DNA of 64,000 nucleotides, taken from positions 163,208 through 227,207 of the forward strand of contig AZLU01000052.1 of the NCBI GenBank assembly GCA_002224055.1. The letters run 5' to 3'. Both the position numbers and the translations under genes were made by a program. The notes below the pieces were generated by a model. That model did not search any database, was not told where the DNA came from, and saw nothing but the letters and a program-made list of their open reading frames with translations. Each line of letters opens with the position of its first letter. Within the stretch, counting starts at the first letter, position 1. Positions 60,807 to 64,000 of this stretch are shown here, piece by piece. The DNA comes from Pezizomycotina sp. ARF18. Lineage: Eukaryota > Ascomycota.

Positions 60807-61294
60807 CAAGGGGCACCGCAGCGTTTTGAAAAATTCAAAATGTGCTCTCGAATTTTGCCCTCGACCAATAAAGTCCCCTTTTCTTTTCACTCCTCACCAA
60901 TATCACTCCTTTCTTTAGTACCGGCATATATAACATATTAAGTATACACGAATGCACAAAGGAAATAGCGCACCCAGCGCGAGCGGGAGTATTTCCTTAT
61001 CTATATTGGTCCTGTTTCTCCAATAAAAGCCTTGTTTTGAAAATAGGATTCGGTTGATATTCCATGTCAAGAAGAGTGATCGCGTGCTTAAGCGCAAGAC
61101 CGAGGAGAGACAAAAAAAGAAAAATAGCCAGTTCCGTTTTCCTTTTGAAATAGGATCTGCTTATTGAACCTTATTAATACGCGGCAACCAAGAGGAAGAC
61201 GAGCAAGAAGTGGTTTGATAGTATAAAAATATTAGCAGTAGATGGATGGTTCTTGAACTCGAACTCACAGTTACTCACTACTATGTTTCGAAGG

Positions 61295-61440
61295 CAGGAA
61301 AGTAGAGGATTTGAACCTGCGCTCCTTTCGAAGGAAAAGCTTTTCGTCTGCAAGCTTTCCCATTGCCATTTTTTTTCTCGATTCCGGCGAACAGAAGGAC
61401 AACAATTAGCACCTGTCTGTAACCGCTGCACAACCTGTCA
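61295..61440 (-). pseudogene. tRNA-like sequence, possible decayed class II (Ser/Leu) tRNA
   Basis: On the minus strand the 3' part reads GGAGCGCAGGTTCAAATCC, very close to the long-arm plus T-arm of fungal tRNA-Ser, including a B-box-like GGTTCAAATCC. TCCTTCGAAAGGA could be a variable-arm hairpin. About 90 nt upstream TGTGCAGCGGTTA resembles a degenerate A box. The acceptor and anticodon stems do not close well, so it is a pseudogene, a badly sequenced gene with an intron, or chance. Confidence 0.3.
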
Positions 61441-61897
61441 AGGACTGTGATCGAGGGAAAAAAAAACCACAACGGAAATCGTTGCTTCCAAGGAACAAGC
61501 ATCGTCGAATTACACACTGTTTCCATGTATACACTGTCATATATATATATCTTGTTCGTGTGTGGGGAGGGTGAGCGTATTAAAAAAAAAATAATAAAAA
61601 TAATAATAAAATAATAATAATAATAAAGGAAAGAAAGAAGGCAACCAAAGAAAATTATTATAGGGTGATTGTTCCAGGGTCTTACTTTTCTAAGTATTGA
61701 TAATACCGTATCTCCCATTACTGCTGTGAGGGAATATTTCAGTCCACCGCTGGCAAAATGCACGTGATATATAAATTCCCTTTTTAGGTTTTTTTTTTTA
61801 AGCAGTCCCTTCTTTTTTCTCCAGCTTTTTTTTCGAGCACACAATTCAAAGCGGAGGTGAGGTGTGAGGGTTCCAGCCCTTCCAAAGCCAAAGGCAC

Positions 61898-61933
<36 letters not shown>

Positions 61934-62108
61934 TTGTCCCACCTAAAATCGAAAAAAGCTACCCACACACGGACATCCAACCAACCTCCATATCCTCGTT
62001 CACGAACTAATTAGTATCTGCACAAACAACGGCCACGAGCACGATATCGATACATCAAAAAAACCCACGTTTACTTAACCCAAACGAAAAAACGAATAAT
62101 CCTTCAAC

Positions 62109-63023
62109 ATGGGCCGGTTAGTCTCTCCCTACAGAAGCTACGATAGGTTATATTTGGAGGTTTTCGTTATAGGCACATATCTTTGTGTATATCTTTGGCT
62201 AACGTATCTGGAGGAGATTACAGCGTCCGCACCAAAACCGTCAAGAAGGCCAAGGTCATCATTGAGCGTTACTACCGAAGCTCACCCTCGACTTCGAGAC
62301 CAACAAGCGTATATGCGATGAAATTGCTATAATCGCCTCGAAGAGATTGAGAAACAAGGTACTACTCCCGTTAAACTGAAAAGCGATAAATGGATGCTTT
62401 TTTTTTTTTTTTTTTTTGGGGGGGGATTCCGCACGATATAATCCTTCCCATATTATTGTGGAGGTCTTTCTTCGAAGCCGATGTGAAGCCGATAAATATA
62501 CAAATTGCACACCAGGCGCACGGGCAACAGAGCTATATATTTTGCGGGAATGCGATTAATGAAAGATTAGGGAAAGAGGAAATTGCTCAAGCAGCCTATA
62601 TTATTACAGTTAAACCATTGCAGCGGAAGGCTAATAGCTTGGGAAATTTTGATTTAGATCGCGGGTTTCACGACGCATTTGATGAAACGTATTCAACGTG
62701 GCCGGTTCGTGGAATCTCGTTCAAGTTGCAGGAAGAAGAACGTGAACGAAAGGATCAATACGTCCCCGAAGTTTCCGCCCTCGACTATACTCAGAACGAA
62801 AACGGAGCTATCGACGTGGACGCAGACACCAAGGAGTTACTGAAGAACCTTGGCGTATTCTTACCCTTCTCCAAGCAGTGTCAATCTCAGGGACCTTTGC
62901 AACTAACGATTTTTTTTCTTCTACTTTTAGTTCGACTCGATCCCCGTCAACATCATCACCGTCACTCAGCAGCAGCAAGACCACCGCCGCCACCGTGGAG
63001 ACCGTCCGTCAAGGCGCGATTAG
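62109..63023 (+). CDS. RPS17: 40S ribosomal protein eS17
   Basis: Four exons: 62109-62116 (ATGGGCCG), 62224-62358, 62658-62854 and 62931-63023. Joined, they read [40 protein letters not shown] then KRLRNK. The third exon reads [60 protein letters not shown] and LLKNLG. The last reads [15 protein letters not shown] and ends in a basic tail GDRPSRRD at 63023. This is eS17 at normal length. The break after YY near 62274 is a loss from CCC (PKLT expected). The 299-nt intron 2 carries a T20-G7 tract at 62397-62424. An 8-nt first exon is typical of fungal ribosomal protein genes. Structural component of the small-subunit beak region. Confidence 0.95.
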
Positions 63024-63536
63024 GCGTGCTTATTAGTTTTTCTATGTCGTTGTTTGCGTCTTTAGGCATTTAGATCTCCGGGGGGAGCACTTTGAAGGAC
63101 CATTCCAACATCACATTTTTTCCGATAAAAAAACCTCCCTGTACTTAACACGCTTCCATCTTCCTCCTGTCTAGACTACAACCCCCGGATCTTCGATAAA
63201 ATGTTTCCTTTTAGGTTTCTTTTTCTTTTCTTTTTTCTTCTTTTATTCTTTAACGGGCTTTTCATGTTTTAACTTGAAGTAATCAACGTGTTTTTTTTTT
63301 CTCTTTCCATGCTTCTATTGTATCTATAACTATGGCTTAATTTCTCACGGGAATGGGGTTGTCTCTTGTTTCTCAAATATCATCATAACGACCGTAATAA
63401 CGGGGGGAATACAAACTAGCACCGGAAGCTAGTATATCACTTGATAAAGCGTATGAATTACTATTTTGTGGTACTATTTTCAGGGACAACCTTCTAAAGG
63501 AATTGTTGTTCCATTAAGTTTGACCGCTACAATATT
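63024..63536. other. Intergenic region between convergent genes
   Basis: 3' UTRs of eS17 and of the minus-strand gene cut by the right edge. T-rich, no gene seen. Confidence 0.6.
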
Positions 63537-64000
63537 CTAGCTTCGACTGCCGTAACCTTGAACCCCCACAATCTTCTTGTGCTTCTCATCCACGGTTACG
63601 ATGTAATATACTACCCTTGCTCCTTGTCCGGCCGTCTTGTACACTTTGACGGACCCGTTCTTGCCTGCTCCGAGACAGCATTCGTGATGTCGCCGTACTG
63701 TCCTTTAGGATCCCATTCCTTTGTAGACTCGTTTCAACTCCCTCGCATCGGCGCCGACGAGCTCAACAAAGGATGCTGTATTTATAGAACGAAGGTGAAA
63801 TAGATGTTTAGTAATCTCGCTGTCGGTGGTTATTTATTCCGAAAAAAAAAAAAAAAAGGGGGGGAAGACACAGCGGGTATAGTACGGACTCGACCGGAAT
63901 ATCGTACTTACCGCGTCTGGAAGCTCCGCTTTACTCCAAAATCTAGATGACTTCTTCAAAGGGTTCATCCGATTCTAGACGTGTAGTGCCTATCTTCCAC
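63537..64000 (-). CDS. Unrecognised gene, cut by the right edge of the window
   Basis: The minus-strand last exon ends at 63537. It reads SFVELVGADARELKRVYKGM, a broken stretch KGQYGDITNAVSE, and GKNGSVKVYKTAGQGARVVY then YIVTVDEKHKKIVGVQGYGS, RS and stop. An intron at about 63776-63911 (gtaagt..aaatacag) separates it from an upstream exon (SDEPFEEVI..FGVKRSFQTR). One or two frame breaks are present. The beta-rich end (ARVVYYIVTVDEKHKKIVGV) looks like a small compact domain. The family is not recognised and the start lies beyond the window. Confidence 0.55.

Larger units (their letters stand above)
60418..62108. other. Intergenic region with palindrome and tRNA-like sequence
   Basis: Holds a 22-bp perfect palindrome (60785-60806), a tRNA-like stretch on the minus strand (61295-61440), and an AAT-rich run (61580-61630). 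A run of 30 or more A lies at 61900-61931. The last 150 bases are probably the eS17 promoter and leader. A minus-strand frame of 135 codons (60461-60868) is not supported by family or splicing. Confidence 0.5.

Noticed and set aside
61281-61844. 187-codon minus frame with Tyr/Phe-rich hydrophobic centre
   Set aside because: The hydrophobic part is an AAT/ATA-rich simple repeat and the rest covers the tRNA-like sequence; no family or splice support.

Overview
The window is nuclear DNA from a filamentous ascomycete (Pezizomycotina). The evidence is split genes with short GT..AG introns (mostly 50-130 nt), pyrimidine-rich upstream tracts, and a gene set typical of moulds: an Msb2-type signalling mucin, a division-1 chitin synthase, augmin subunit HAUS1, a Cdc4-type myosin light chain and an M28 leucine aminopeptidase. 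Intergenic DNA is long, AT-rich and full of 15-30 nt poly(A)/poly(T) runs and microsatellites. That would fit an early-diverging lineage such as Pezizomycetes or Orbiliomycetes, but the placement is inference.

Layout, left to right: RBM5/10-like splicing factor, cut by the left edge (+); membrane-anchored kelch protein (+); acidic unknown protein (-); coatomer beta' SEC27 (+); Cdc4-type light chain (+); STEEP1/CXorf56-like protein (-); a 139-bp MITE with a 10-bp target duplication; secreted M28 aminopeptidase (+); a gene-poor block (18.5-23.3 kb); a conserved fungal protein of unknown function (-); a second, 153-bp MITE; HAUS1 (+); another gene-poor block; a predicted mitochondrial coiled-coil membrane protein (+); an orphan terminal exon (-); a CoA-binding-domain protein (-); a SAM methyltransferase (+); ATP synthase subunit k (-); MTFP1/MTP18-like protein (-); chitin synthase (+); AFG1-type mitochondrial ATPase (-); queuine tRNA-ribosyltransferase (+); a 4.5-kb MSB2-type mucin (-); an unrecognised multi-exon gene (+); a tRNA-like remnant; ribosomal protein eS17 (+); and an unknown gene cut by the right edge (-).

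Almost every conserved gene is interrupted by one-base losses, mostly in short homopolymers, while flanking protein sequence and splice sites are intact. This is best read as sequencing or assembly error, not pseudogenisation. CDS coordinates below therefore span start to stop over introns and frame breaks.

Themes are cell wall and polarity (MSB2, chitin synthase, Cdc4, kelch protein), mitochondrial function (a group between 32 and 49 kb), and housekeeping (eS17, SEC27, TGT, RBM5/10-like). No bacterial-type operon, CRISPR array, virus or autonomous transposon was seen. The most interesting items are the two MITEs, the modular repeat ectodomain of the mucin, a 10-nt microexon encoding the catalytic loop of the TGT, and several protein-like sequences I cannot name.
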